Shown piece after piece: positions 1-8,562 of a stretch of 64,000 nt of DNA. A program made the translations under genes and the position numbers. The notes under the pieces were generated by a model. The model did not search any database. It saw nothing but the letters and a program-made list of their open reading frames with translations, and was not told where the DNA came from. This DNA is from Mesorhizobium kowhaii (lineage in GTDB: Bacteria > Pseudomonadota > Alphaproteobacteria > Rhizobiales > Rhizobiaceae), in the NCBI RefSeq assembly GCF_003253745.1, contig NZ_MZXV01000070.1:186001-250000 (forward strand), in the 5' to 3' direction. The first letter of the stretch is position 1; each line of letters begins with the position of its first letter.

Positions 1-520
1 AGAGCACCGAACCGGTGGCGAACCCATGGAGAATGATGCCGCCGAGCAGGGCAACGCTGCCCGTGATATGGACCATGAGGTAGCGGAACCCTGCGCGGAG
101 CGCCTGCTCGCTGCGCTGGGCAAAGACCAGGTAGGCAGAGGCAAACGTCATACCCTCCCAGAACAGGAACAGGGTCAGGTAGTCGCCGGCGAACACTACC
201 CCGAGCGCGCTGCCGACGTAGACGAACGCCGCCACATGCTGGGCTGCGTGCGTCAGATGCAACGCATAGACCGTGCCGATCAATGCCATGATGCTGAAAA
301 CGGTGGCGAAGAGGACACTCAGCTTGTCGACCTTCGCGATCATGATTTGCTGCCCGATGAACTGCGCCGCGCCGTAGCTGCCAGGATGCATCGTCAGCAC
401 GGCCAAGATCGCCAGCGTTGGGATCAGCAGCACATAGGCCTTGCGGACAGACCCTTTCAGGATGGGGATCGGCAACGCGCCGAGAATGAACAGCAGGCCG
501 GGGTGGACGAAGTCAGTCAT
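1..520 (-). CDS. Proton-translocating antiporter-like subunit (MrpD/NuoM family), N-terminal part
   Basis: The first 173 residues of a membrane protein that runs off the left edge. The ATG at 520 opens the protein (MTDFVHPGLLFILGALPIPI). The visible part has several hydrophobic helices and the family motif FLFWEGMTF, whose glutamate corresponds to the conserved helix-5 glutamate of NuoL/M/N and MrpA/D subunits. Members of this family conduct protons or sodium through the inner membrane as part of complex I-like or Mrp complexes. Its start overlaps the end of the upstream 84-residue gene by 8 nt, so it belongs to the nuoJ-nuoK-like operon. Whether it is closer to MrpD or NuoM cannot be told from this fragment. 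Confidence 0.8.
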   Translation of the reverse strand, partial: MTDFVHPGLLFILGALPIPILKGSVRKAYVLLIPTLAILAVLTMHPGSYGAAQFIGQQIMIAKVDKLSVLFATVFSIMALIGTVYALHLTHAAQHVAAFVYVGSALGVVFAGDYLTLFLFWEGMTFASAYLVFAQRSEQALRAGFRYLMVHITGSVALLGGIILHGFATGSVL

Positions 521-767
521 AATAGTCCTCGCGCCGCATCAGCCCGCACTGATGGCCAAGAAACTTGGACACGAAGATCAGAAGCACGCAGGAGCCGAAG
601 CCGTAGAGGGCAGACCAGCCAGGCAACCGCTCCCACAGGTATTCGGCGTGTTCGCGGAAGACCAGAAAGTCGGCGATGACGATCAGGACGAGCACCAGAT
701 AAAATAGCCGGCGACGCTTTTTCGCATGTCTCTCATCGCCAAAGAAATCGACGACGCGCTTGATCAT
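513..767 (-). CDS. Small membrane protein in nuo/mrp-like operon
   Basis: An 84-residue protein that I do not recognise. It has a basic N-terminus (KKRRRLFY near residue 17) and two predicted membrane helices, around residues 20-36 and 53-68. The start codon overlaps the stop of the upstream antiporter-like gene (ATGA), and its own stop overlaps the next start, so it is translationally coupled inside the operon. Its place between two antiporter-like subunits suggests a small accessory subunit of the same membrane complex, but nothing in the sequence proves this. Confidence 0.7.
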   Translation of the reverse strand: MIKRVVDFFGDERHAKKRRRLFYLVLVLIVIADFLVFREHAEYLWERLPGWSALYGFGSCVLLIFVSKFLGHQCGLMRREDYYD

Positions 768-2218
768 CTGACGACTCTTTCCGCTAGGGCGAGAAAATAG
801 TCCGGGAAGATGCCCATCGCCACCGACAGGATGGCGGTCGCGACCAGCGGGATCGTCAACATCGGAATTTCACGAACGGTCGCCGGGCTCTCCTGCGCCT
901 CCGTCCCGAAGAAGGCGACATAGCTGATCGGGAGGAAATAGGCGGCGTTCAAGACCGAACTTACCAGGAGCACGATAAGGAACGGGGTCTCGCCGGCCTC
1001 CACCGAGCCGAGCGCCAGATACCACTTGCTGATGAAGCCCGCAGTCGGCGGCACCCCGATCATGCTGAGCGAGCCGACGAAGAACGCCCCCATCGTCCAG
1101 GGCAGCCTGCGGCCGATGCCGGCCATATCGCTAATGTTCCGCTTGCCAGATGCGCAGTAGATCGACCCGGCACAGAAAAAGAGCGTGATCTTCGAGAATG
1201 CATGCGCCGCGATGTGGATGATCCCGCCGACCATCGCGGCGGGCGACAGCAGAACCGCGCCCAGCACGATGTAGGAGAGTTGGCTGACCGTCGAATAGGC
1301 GAGCCGTGCCTTCAGGTCGTCCCGCGTCAGGGCGTAGATGGACGCCATCAGGATCGTGAACGAGACCACATAGGCCGTGGCGATGCCGAGCCCCAGCCCG
1401 CCCATCAGCCCTGCGCCGAAGACGTGGAACACGACGCGCAGCACGCAGAACACACCCATCTTGACGACGGCCACCGCATGCAAGAGCGCGCTAACCGGTG
1501 TCGGCGCCACCATCGCGGCAGGCAGCCAGGCGTGCATCGGCATCACCGCGGCCTTGGCGAAGCCGAAGAGATAGCAGAAATAGACGACGGTCAGCAGCGG
1601 CGCCGAGGCGTCGACCCCCGCCAACAGCCCCCCCGGTACAAAGTCGAGTGACCCCGCAATGCTGTAAGTTAACGCCAGCGCGGCCAGAAGCACGCTTTTC
1701 GACGCGCCCATCAAATAGACGAGGTATTTGCGGCTGCCCGTCCATCCCTCCTCGTCCTCGTGGTGGTAGACAAGCGGATAGGTAACGAGGCTCAGCACCT
1801 CGTAGAAGATCACCAACGTGAACAGATTGGCGGCAAAGGCGCCCCCGGCGGCGGCCGCGAGGCTGGCGGCGAAGCAGGCGAAGAATCGGGTCTGCGCATG
1901 CTCATTCAAGTGCCGCATGTAGCCGATGGAATAGATCGACGCCACGATCCACAGCAGCGACGAGACGGTGGCAAACACCATGCCGAGCGCATCGACACGG
2001 AAAGCGAAGTCGATCCCCGGCAGAATCTCGAACAGGCGCAAATCGACTGTCCCGCCCGCCAGCACCGTGGGCGCCATCGAGGCGACAATTGCGAACATGG
2101 CCGTCGCGGCCAACGGCGAGACGGCATCGCGGAGCTTCACGCGCTTGTTTAGAAGGAGAACTGCAAGGGCCGCCAGAAGTGCGACGGCAACGGCAAGCAG
2201 CGGCCGGATCGATATCAC
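764..2218 (-). CDS. Antiporter-like subunit of complex I/Mrp family (MrpD/NuoM/N type)
   Basis: A 484-residue polytopic inner-membrane protein of the proton-conducting NuoL/M/N-MrpA/D family. Signature elements are FYEVLSLVTYPLV near residue 140 (conserved helix-5 glutamate), FGFAKAAVMPMHAWLP near 220 (conserved lysine and the MPxHxWLPxA box), SALLHAVAVVKMG, and AHAFSKITLFF near 340. A GTG start is chosen because AAAGGA lies just upstream and it falls 3 nt after the nuoK stop. The family couples ion translocation to redox chemistry or to Na+/H+ exchange. No NADH-oxidising (NuoE/F/G) or quinone-binding (NuoH/B/D) subunit is visible in the window, so the electron source is unknown. Confidence 0.85.
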   Translation of the reverse strand: MISIRPLLAVAVALLAALAVLLLNKRVKLRDAVSPLAATAMFAIVASMAPTVLAGGTVDLRLFEILPGIDFAFRVDALGMVFATVSSLLWIVASIYSIGYMRHLNEHAQTRFFACFAASLAAAAGGAFAANLFTLVIFYEVLSLVTYPLVYHHEDEEGWTGSRKYLVYLMGASKSVLLAALALTYSIAGSLDFVPGGLLAGVDASAPLLTVVYFCYLFGFAKAAVMPMHAWLPAAMVAPTPVSALLHAVAVVKMGVFCVLRVVFHVFGAGLMGGLGLGIATAYVVSFTILMASIYALTRDDLKARLAYSTVSQLSYIVLGAVLLSPAAMVGGIIHIAAHAFSKITLFFCAGSIYCASGKRNISDMAGIGRRLPWTMGAFFVGSLSMIGVPPTAGFISKWYLALGSVEAGETPFLIVLLVSSVLNAAYFLPISYVAFFGTEAQESPATVREIPMLTIPLVATAILSVAMGIFPDYFLALAERVVR

Positions 2219-2221
2219 CGG

Positions 2222-2524
2222 CTATCCTTTCATCATGCTCACTTCGTCGACCTTGAGAGTGGACTTGTTCCTCGCGAGGGCGACCAAGATGCCGAGGGCA
2301 ACGGCAACCTCCGCCGCAGTGATCGCGATGACGAAAATGGCGAAAATCTGCCCGCGGTAGTCGTCGTAGTAATGTCCGAAAGCGATGAAATTGACGTTGA
2401 CCGAGTTGAGCAGCAGTTCCAGCGACATCAGCACGACCAGGATATTGCGTCTGAGCAGTACGCCCGCCGCTCCGATCACGAACAGGGCCACTCCGAGCAC
2501 GATATACCACCAGAGCGGCACCAT
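2222..2524 (-). CDS. nuoK: NADH-quinone oxidoreductase subunit K-like protein
   Basis: A roughly 100-residue protein with three hydrophobic helices. It carries the NuoK/MrpC signature GVLLRRNILVVLMSLELLLNS, including the conserved glutamate of helix 2, and AAEVAVALGI with the second conserved glutamate in helix 3. NuoK is a small proton-pathway subunit of the complex I membrane arm. Start: the ATG at 2524 overlaps the nuoJ stop as TGATG; a GTG one codon earlier is possible. MrpC of Na+/H+ antiporters is homologous, so the subunit may serve a complex I-like or an Mrp-like assembly. Confidence 0.85.
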   Translation of the reverse strand: MVPLWWYIVLGVALFVIGAAGVLLRRNILVVLMSLELLLNSVNVNFIAFGHYYDDYRGQIFAIFVIAITAAEVAVALGILVALARNKSTLKVDEVSMMKG

Positions 2525-3024
2525 CACCGCGGCTCCTTACGCGCCAGCACGATGGCACCTACCAGGGCCGCCAGCAGGATGATGGAGGCGACTTCAAACG
2601 GCAGGAGATAGTCAGCAAAAAGCGTCGTGCTGAGTTGCCTGACCTCACCGCCGGTGCGCATTGCGACGGGCTCGGCGACCGAAAAACGGTCGCTCCTGAG
2701 CACCAGTACAAGCATCTCGACCCCAAGCAGGACGAGCAGCACCAGAACAGGCAGGTTGCTGCCCGGCAAGAACCGCTGCAACACCGCTTCGCGCACATCG
2801 ATCATCATGATCACGAATAGGAACAGGACCATGATCGCGCCGACATAGACGAAAATTTGGATGACTGCGAGCAACGGCGCCTCGAGCAAGACGAAGATCG
2901 CCGATATCTGCAGAAAACACGCCATCAGCGCCAATGCGCTGTGAACCGGATTGCGCGCCAGGACCAAAGTCAGAGCTGCGACTACGGACGCCGCAGCGAA
3001 CAGAAGAAAGAACCCCTGATCCAT
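2524..3024 (-). CDS. nuoJ: NADH-quinone oxidoreductase subunit J-like protein
   Basis: A 166-residue, five-helix membrane protein of the NuoJ family and the first gene of the operon. The stretch around QIFVYVGAIMVLFLFVIMM matches the helix-3 segment typical of NuoJ (VYVGA-MVLFLFV). The ATG at 3024 (MDQGFF) is chosen because GGAGGAG lies 8-14 nt upstream; a start 10 codons earlier lacks this. NuoJ forms part of the E-channel region linking the quinone site to the antiporter-like subunits. The operon continues with nuoK and two antiporter-like genes. Confidence 0.85.
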   Translation of the reverse strand: MDQGFFLLFAAASVVAALTLVLARNPVHSALALMACFLQISAIFVLLEAPLLAVIQIFVYVGAIMVLFLFVIMMIDVREAVLQRFLPGSNLPVLVLLVLLGVEMLVLVLRSDRFSVAEPVAMRTGGEVRQLSTTLFADYLLPFEVASIILLAALVGAIVLARKEPR

Positions 3025-3492
3025 CGACGCCGCTCCTCCGACACGAACTGTCACGCGACGCGACAGGGCCGGACTTGAGATAGCTGTCCACTTCCGTTCA
3101 CGGATAGTGCCCTAGTCTCGGATTTTTCTCAAGATTGTCGTGGTTTGGCGCCGATAGTTGGTGAAACCTCGAAATATTTTTTGCGGCGATTTTCCCTTTA
3201 AAATCAAAAGCGTAACTTTTTGACGGATCATGCGTCGGCTTTCAGTGCCGCAAGCAAGAAAAAACCAAGCTAGATCAATGACCTAGCTGGGTTAGAAACA
3301 ATCGAGTGGGAGTAGGGGTTAGCGTAGTTTGGAGTGCTCCGGCGTAGTTTTTCGCAGAAAAACAACGATTTGCGGTTCATCTCGTTCACTGTCGTTCCTG
3401 CATCATCAACTGAAATTATCGACTACCTAAGTCACTGATTTTTTTGGCCCTGCGCGGAAGCCGCACTGTGACCGGCAGGTGTCACAGCTTTC
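3025..3492. other. Intergenic region with att-like site and arm repeats
   Basis: A 468-base gap between nuoJ and mscS (both minus). No coding region was seen. AT-rich relative to its neighbours. It contains AAATCAAAAGC at 3201 and TTTTTGACGG at 3217, both repeated with almost the same spacing before the second att-like site at 24602, and the att-like core at 3295-3318. Right of the core, GCGTAGTTT occurs twice 20 bp apart (3322 and 3342). A CTGTGAC-N8-GTCACAG inverted repeat (3466-3487) lies just beyond the mscS stop and could act as a weak 3' hairpin, though no T-tract follows. Confidence 0.6.
3295..3318 (+). repeat. att-like direct repeat, left copy (guaA 3'-end core)
   Basis: A 24-bp sequence identical to 24602-24625. 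Read on the plus strand it contains ACAATCGAGTGGGAGTAG, which encodes Thr-Ile-Glu-Trp-Glu-stop, the invariant C-terminus of GMP synthase (GuaA). The upstream codons are not guaA, so only the terminal core is present, as expected for the distal attachment site of an island integrated into the guaA 3' end. Integration into the end of guaA is documented for genomic islands in many bacteria. Confidence 0.7.
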
Positions 3493-5799
3493 CTACTCCG
3501 TTGTACTAGCTTTTTTTCTGCGCCGATTGGTGTGCGACTGCGCGACGGCCATTTTCAACTCGGGTGTGATCTCCTCCAATGGCGCATTCTCTGCCCCATG
3601 TGGGTTCTGGAGCCCCTGGACATGGACGGTCGGGAATGGGAGTTCGATGCCCTGCTCCTTGAAGACTTGGCGCAGGCGTACATAGAATTTGCGTTTCATG
3701 CCGAAGGCGCCTCCCGGTCTGGTTGTCGCCTTGACCCTCAACACGATGCCGTACTCGCCGAACTCCTGCACGCCCTGCATCTTGATCGGGTCGAGCACCC
3801 AGTTTTTGAACTCGGGATCTTCCGCCAGTTCGAGGCCGATCCGCTTGATCAGCTTGCGCGCGAAGTCGATATCGGTGTCATAGCCAACGGTGATGTTGAA
3901 TTTGTCGATAACCCAGTCACGGCTCTGGTTCTGGACGGCCCCGAGTTCACCGAAAGGTATTGTGAACAGCGGGCCACGATGGTGGCGCAACTTCACAGAG
4001 CGCAGCGAAAAGCTTTCCACGGTACCCTTGTAATTGCCCGAGGAAATATATTCGCCGACACGAAACGCATCATCGAGCAGAAAAAACACGCCTGAAATGA
4101 CGTCCTTGACGACGGTTTGTGCGCCAAAGCCCACGGCAACGCCGACGACGCCGGCGCCGGCGATCAGTGGGCCGATCTGGATACCCATAGAGGCGAGCAT
4201 CATCAGCACCGCCATCACGACGATCAATGCGAGCAGCATGTTCTGGAGGATCGGCAAGAGCGTGTGCAGCCGCGCCTGCTGCGAATCGAGGATCGGGACG
4301 TCCTCGTCGCTGGTCACAGGGTGCGGCATTTCGATGCCCAGCTTTCGTTCGATCAAAGCCTTGATGATCGACCAGCCGAAATCGGCTGCGAGGGCAATGA
4401 CCACGACATTGATCAAGCCGCGCAATATGAACGCCGTCGTCGTATCGCTGTCCCGCATGGATTGCATGTTCAGACCCCAGACACGCGCGAGAAAGTAAGC
4501 CGCCGCCAGGATCAAGATCATCCGGATTCCGCGATCGACGACAGCGATCGTCACTGCCGGGATCGTAGGCCGACCGACATCTTCCGAACCAGGCCGCAGG
4601 ACGAAATTAACCCCGCGCCGCGTCAGCACGATTGCCAAAGGCAGGAAGAATGCGGCGAAGGTAAACCAGAAGTAGGTATAGAGGCCGGCGATGCGCTGCA
4701 GGAACAGGACGACGAAATAAGCCGTCAATAGCCATGTCGCTTCCGTGTGACCGCTTTGGCGCGTACCGGCTCGCTGCGTTCCTGGCCGACGCCAAATGGC
4801 AAGCAGCAAGAGCAACAGCAGCACGAAATCGGCGCCCAGTGACAGGACCATCATTCCGTCCTGATCGATGCCGAGACCCGGCAAGAGGATAAACGCGGCA
4901 CCGAAGAAGGCAAAGACGCCGACGATCCAGGGTAGCCAATAGGACCAATGGTCAGCCGTTTCGTTGGTGATCGGCAAAGCACGAACCTCGACGGCGTTCT
5001 CGACCTTCATGAAAGAAGGGACGAGCATGGCCATGACGTACATGCGCACACCCCGTGTGACGACTGCCGCCATCAGAAATGTCAGTACAATCTCGCGGAT
5101 AAGCATTGGCCAGTCGAACAACATGAACGCGCCGGCGCTGCCCAGTGCGAATGAGACGATCAGCATGCTGGAATAAAGCGCGCGACCACCAATCTTCTTG
5201 GCTCGCCCGATTGGCGTATCCTTCGATTGCGCGATAATCCAAAGGCGAAATGAACGGGTGAGCCTGTACGTTGCCCAAGTGAGCGCCAGGCCGGCAGCGA
5301 TGAACATCGCAATCAGGATCAATACGCCGGCAGCCCCCTTGCTGGACATATCCTGCATGGTCTCTGCCCGAACGCGCGCGAACTGGCCAGGCAGCAGGGG
5401 CAAAGTTCGCACGATTCTTTCGATATGATGCCTGATCCGATCGAGCGTCGAGGATGCCATCGTATTCATCTGGCCTGGTGCGGCCACGGCGCCGGACGAT
5501 GCGTCGGTCGGCGAAGCTCCTGCCTCGGCAGGCGCACCCGTTGATCCGGCGTCCTGATTTCGTTGTTCGGCCACCCAGGCCTTCACGGACGGATCTTCGA
5601 GAAGCTCGAACAGCTGCTTGACCCTTTCAGGCGGGACGGTCGCCGGCGCCTGCGCCTGTGCCGCCGGACCAGCCAACAAGAGGGCGATCGCAAAGACGAG
5701 CGGTCTGGCAATCAGGACAAACATCGCAGTCAGATCTCCGAGACGTCGTGCCGGGCGCGCCAGATTCCTGGTTCCCAATCGTCGAATCATGAGTGGCAT
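3493..5799 (-). CDS. MscS-family mechanosensitive ion channel
   Basis: A 768-residue inner-membrane channel that releases solutes on osmotic downshift. There is a hydrophobic signal-like segment near residues 27-48 ending in AAQAQA, a periplasmic region to about 150, then around ten membrane helices. The conserved MscS core at about 555-700 contains LIAGAGVVGVAVGFGAQ (pore helix TM3) followed by VKDVISGVFFLLDDAFRVGEYI and the beta domain (GTVESFSLRSVKLR, FTIPFGELGAVQNQSR). The length puts it with the large MscS proteins (MscK/YnaI/YbiO type). A GGAAGG lies about 10 nt before the first ATG; an alternative start at 5724 would begin right at the signal peptide. It stands alone, not in an operon. 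Confidence 0.9.
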   Translation of the reverse strand: MPLMIRRLGTRNLARPARRLGDLTAMFVLIARPLVFAIALLLAGPAAQAQAPATVPPERVKQLFELLEDPSVKAWVAEQRNQDAGSTGAPAEAGASPTDASSGAVAAPGQMNTMASSTLDRIRHHIERIVRTLPLLPGQFARVRAETMQDMSSKGAAGVLILIAMFIAAGLALTWATYRLTRSFRLWIIAQSKDTPIGRAKKIGGRALYSSMLIVSFALGSAGAFMLFDWPMLIREIVLTFLMAAVVTRGVRMYVMAMLVPSFMKVENAVEVRALPITNETADHWSYWLPWIVGVFAFFGAAFILLPGLGIDQDGMMVLSLGADFVLLLLLLLAIWRRPGTQRAGTRQSGHTEATWLLTAYFVVLFLQRIAGLYTYFWFTFAAFFLPLAIVLTRRGVNFVLRPGSEDVGRPTIPAVTIAVVDRGIRMILILAAAYFLARVWGLNMQSMRDSDTTTAFILRGLINVVVIALAADFGWSIIKALIERKLGIEMPHPVTSDEDVPILDSQQARLHTLLPILQNMLLALIVVMAVLMMLASMGIQIGPLIAGAGVVGVAVGFGAQTVVKDVISGVFFLLDDAFRVGEYISSGNYKGTVESFSLRSVKLRHHRGPLFTIPFGELGAVQNQSRDWVIDKFNITVGYDTDIDFARKLIKRIGLELAEDPEFKNWVLDPIKMQGVQEFGEYGIVLRVKATTRPGGAFGMKRKFYVRLRQVFKEQGIELPFPTVHVQGLQNPHGAENAPLEEITPELKMAVAQSHTNRRRKKASTTE

Positions 5800-6084
5800 C
5801 GTGCTGTTAACCTTCCGGTCAAATCGGCGAGCAACGACATCTATGTCCGTTGTTGCCCTACCTTGAAGAAACCGATGTTGCGGTGCAAGACGTCATCGTT
5901 CCGAGCCAGACCGTTTGCGCCGGGACGAGCGCCTGCGCGGGAACAATGATCGTCGCCACCATCGCAATAGCGAACGGCACCCTTACGAGGCCTCGATTGC
6001 CTTGCGCAGCGCCGCTTCGTCATCCTTGCTGAGCGAGGTATGGAAGAACAAGGGTCCGGGAAATCTCGAATGGCGCTACAAAGG

Positions 6085-7074
6085 TCAGGTTTGGCAGGGC
6101 ACATCTGAAGCCGCACATCTCACAGGCCCGACCGCTCCGCCTGCAGTAAGCAACGAGGCAAACATGTGCGCGTAGTTCTCCGCCTGCACGCCCCAATCCC
6201 ACTCTCGGATCGTCTCGATCATGCGGACGGCCATCCGCGACCGGAGCGATGGCGTGCCCCGCAACAGGGCGAGCTTGTTCGCAAGCCCCTCCGCAGTTCC
6301 ATCGAAGAACAGCCCGTTGTCGCCATCCCGAATCAGCTCGGGCATGTTTCCCACACGGGTCGTCACCACGGGGACACCGCACGCCGCCGCCTCCAGGCAA
6401 GGATTGGGAGTTCCTTCGCTGCGACTGGCGCAGACATAAACGTCGAGATCCCGATAGAAGTCGAGCATCTCGTCATGGCTACGCCAGTGTTGCTCCCGAA
6501 TGGCAGTCAGTAGTCGCGCGCCCGGCACGGCAGCGACCGCGGGCTCGATGACGTCGTGGAAGCCGCGATGTGCCGGACCATGGTTGCCGAGACTTCCCGC
6601 CCATCCGACGCGGAGCTCGCCAGAACAGGGTTGTGGTTCTTGTGGCGGACAAAAGAATGTCGTGTCGACTCCATTGGGCGTGTAGTGGACCGGAACACGC
6701 AGTAGAGGAGCGTATTCGTGTTCAAGCCGCCGATTATTGACAAAGACAGCGCGTGCCAGCCGGTTCAGGGTAGCGAGCCCGCGCTCGCGGAATTCGCCCT
6801 CCAGCTCTGCGTGGCTGCAGATCCCGATGACCAGCCTGTCAGACCGCCGGGCGAGGACCGATTCCGGCAGGGGCAGCTTGGAGATTTGGAGCCAATAGAA
6901 GATGAGCACGATGTCCGCCGCGTTCACGTCGGACTCAGTCACATCATGCTGAAATCGTTCGACGATCTCGAACCTTCTTTCCAGCACGCGCCGGAGATTT
7001 TGGGTCTTGCGATCGATAGCCCAGCCGGGTCGGTCCGCGATCGCCAGGATGCGGGGGAGGCGTACATCGCTCAC
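6085..7074 (-). CDS. Glycosyltransferase family 4-like protein
   Basis: A 329-residue GT-B fold glycosyltransferase. The C-terminal donor-binding half shows the family hallmarks: VHYTPNGVDTTFF near residue 130, LRVGWAGSLG, and VYVCASRSEGTPNPCLEAAACGVPVVTT, with the E-x7-E-like motif (SEGTPNPCLEA) that contacts the nucleotide sugar. The acceptor half is short. The start ATG overlaps the stop of the upstream GT2 gene (ATGA), so the two are co-translated. They probably build or decorate a cell-surface glycan; the sugar and acceptor cannot be inferred. Confidence 0.85.
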   Translation of the reverse strand: MSDVRLPRILAIADRPGWAIDRKTQNLRRVLERRFEIVERFQHDVTESDVNAADIVLIFYWLQISKLPLPESVLARRSDRLVIGICSHAELEGEFRERGLATLNRLARAVFVNNRRLEHEYAPLLRVPVHYTPNGVDTTFFCPPQEPQPCSGELRVGWAGSLGNHGPAHRGFHDVIEPAVAAVPGARLLTAIREQHWRSHDEMLDFYRDLDVYVCASRSEGTPNPCLEAAACGVPVVTTRVGNMPELIRDGDNGLFFDGTAEGLANKLALLRGTPSLRSRMAVRMIETIREWDWGVQAENYAHMFASLLTAGGAVGPVRCAASDVPCQT

Positions 7075-7937
7075 GAGGCGTACCGCTCAAGCCAGTGCGC
7101 CGACCATGGATTGGCGTCGTCCAGATCGTCGTCCGTCGCAGTGGCGCGCACCTGGGTAGCGTCCGGCAGCCGGATATCCTCTGATCGCAAGCGGGGTCGC
7201 CATCCGTGCCAACCAAGATCAATGACCTCCTCGCTCAGGTACCGGCGGCCAGCATACTTGCGCGCGGCGTGCTCTGCGCTCAGGAACAGATAATGCTTCA
7301 TGCGAAAACGCTCGGGGTAGAGCCTCACCGGACCCCCAAAGCGTACGCGATGACCGCCTGACCACGCAATCTCCATGGGGCCGTCCTGTTTCTTGTAGGC
7401 ACGGACGCAGTGTGGGGAGGACGGCCGGAACGGGTAGTAGGTGCGCAGCGTGTGTTGATAATTGGGATTGTCGTGATTGGGGGCTTCCCGGGTTGGAATG
7501 AACGTGAACTCGGAAAACTCGATCGCGTTGCAGCCGAGTGCGTCGGCTGCCGCAATGGCGGAGACCAACGATGAATGCGAAGTCGGCGGAAGGTGGATCT
7601 CGTCAGCGTCAAGGTGCATGAACCAGTCTGCTTCGAGCGACTGAAAGAGTTCCTCTTTGCGACGAAGAAGGTGCTCCCAGCAATACCAGCCGTTATGCGG
7701 GATGCTTTCGAAGCCTATCAATCCGGCCCCGCGGTAGCGCTGGACAATCTCAAGCGTTCGGTCCGTCGACTGATTGTCGCAGACGTAGACCTGCACGCCT
7801 TGACGAAAGAGGTTCTCGAGACATCCGGCGACGAACCGTTCTTCGTTCCGTGTTGTAAGAACCGCGACGACTCGCGGGGAACTACGATCAAGCGCAGCAT
7901 TTGCAATGTGAGTATCGAGATCGACCAAGTCCCTCAA
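7071..7937 (-). CDS. Glycosyltransferase family 2-like protein
   Basis: A 288-residue GT-A type protein. Near residue 22 it has VVAVLTTRNEERFVAGCLENL, the usual GT2 start, then YVCDNQSTDRTLEIV (nucleotide-binding DxSTD) and WFMHLDADEIHLP (the metal-binding DxD-type motif). The WYCWEHLLRRKEELF and DADEI features are those of the subgroup annotated as glycosyltransferase family 2/92-like. First gene of a two-gene unit with the GT4 gene (4-nt overlap). Substrate unknown. Confidence 0.82.
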   Translation of the reverse strand: MRDLVDLDTHIANAALDRSSPRVVAVLTTRNEERFVAGCLENLFRQGVQVYVCDNQSTDRTLEIVQRYRGAGLIGFESIPHNGWYCWEHLLRRKEELFQSLEADWFMHLDADEIHLPPTSHSSLVSAIAAADALGCNAIEFSEFTFIPTREAPNHDNPNYQHTLRTYYPFRPSSPHCVRAYKKQDGPMEIAWSGGHRVRFGGPVRLYPERFRMKHYLFLSAEHAARKYAGRRYLSEEVIDLGWHGWRPRLRSEDIRLPDATQVRATATDDDLDDANPWSAHWLERYAS

Positions 7938-7995
7938 TCCTTCGTCGTGTGCTTTCGGATTCAGCCTAAAGACTCAGAGCGGCCATGCCAAGGAA

Positions 7996-8364
7996 GTGCA
8001 ACACGCGCTCATAGCGGTTCCCGTCGCGATCGCAAGTCTCAGGAATCTGGACAGATCGCGCGAACTGCTGCCGCTTGCCCTTCGCTGCATGGTGCGGGCC
8101 CAGGAACATTTGCTGGTGGTCGGCCGGCAGACAGCGATCGAACGCATTGCCGCTTTCCTGATCGACATGGCTGATCGCCAGGGAGAACTCGCTCAGATCG
8201 AGCTGCCGATGTCCCGCCAGGATATCGGCGACTATTTGGGTTTGACCATCGAGACGGTCTCGCGAGTACTGTCGAGATTGCGCGACAAGGGTGTGCTCAA
8301 ATTCCACGGACTTCGCACCCTCGAAATCCTCAAGCCTGATGCGCTCCGTTCCCTGTGCGAGTGA
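7996..8364 (+). pseudogene. Truncated FixK/Fnr-type Crp-family regulator
   Basis: About 122 residues that match only the C-terminal half of a Crp/Fnr regulator: the dimer helix region (RCMVRAQEHLLVVGRQTAIERIAAFLIDM) and a complete winged helix-turn-helix (ELPMSRQDIGDYLGLTIETVSRVLSRLRDKG), the recognition helix ETVSR being typical of FixK/FnrN. The N-terminal effector-binding domain of about 110 residues is missing, and the sequence upstream is the start region of the oppositely oriented glycosyltransferase gene. The only start is a GTG without a clear ribosome binding site. Best read as a deletion remnant; full-length homologues respond to low oxygen. Confidence 0.75.
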
Positions 8365-8562
8365 TCTGTACTCTAGGTCGTCGCAGCAGCCGACACGGCC
8401 GCGTCTACGGCACAGCCGCAGATTTACCCATTCCAAACCACTCTTCTTTGCCACGGTGCACTGGCAATTGTAGATGATCCATCTGTCCGATTTCCGCACT
8501 TCCGCGTCAGCCCGGCCGTCACCCTTCGACGGTGTCGATGTATTGAGGCACTGAAAAACAGC

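Noticed and set aside
3467..3486. TGTGA...TCACA as a Crp-type operator
   Set aside because: The half-sites are 10 bp apart rather than the 6 bp of Crp sites, and it lies at the 3' end of mscS.
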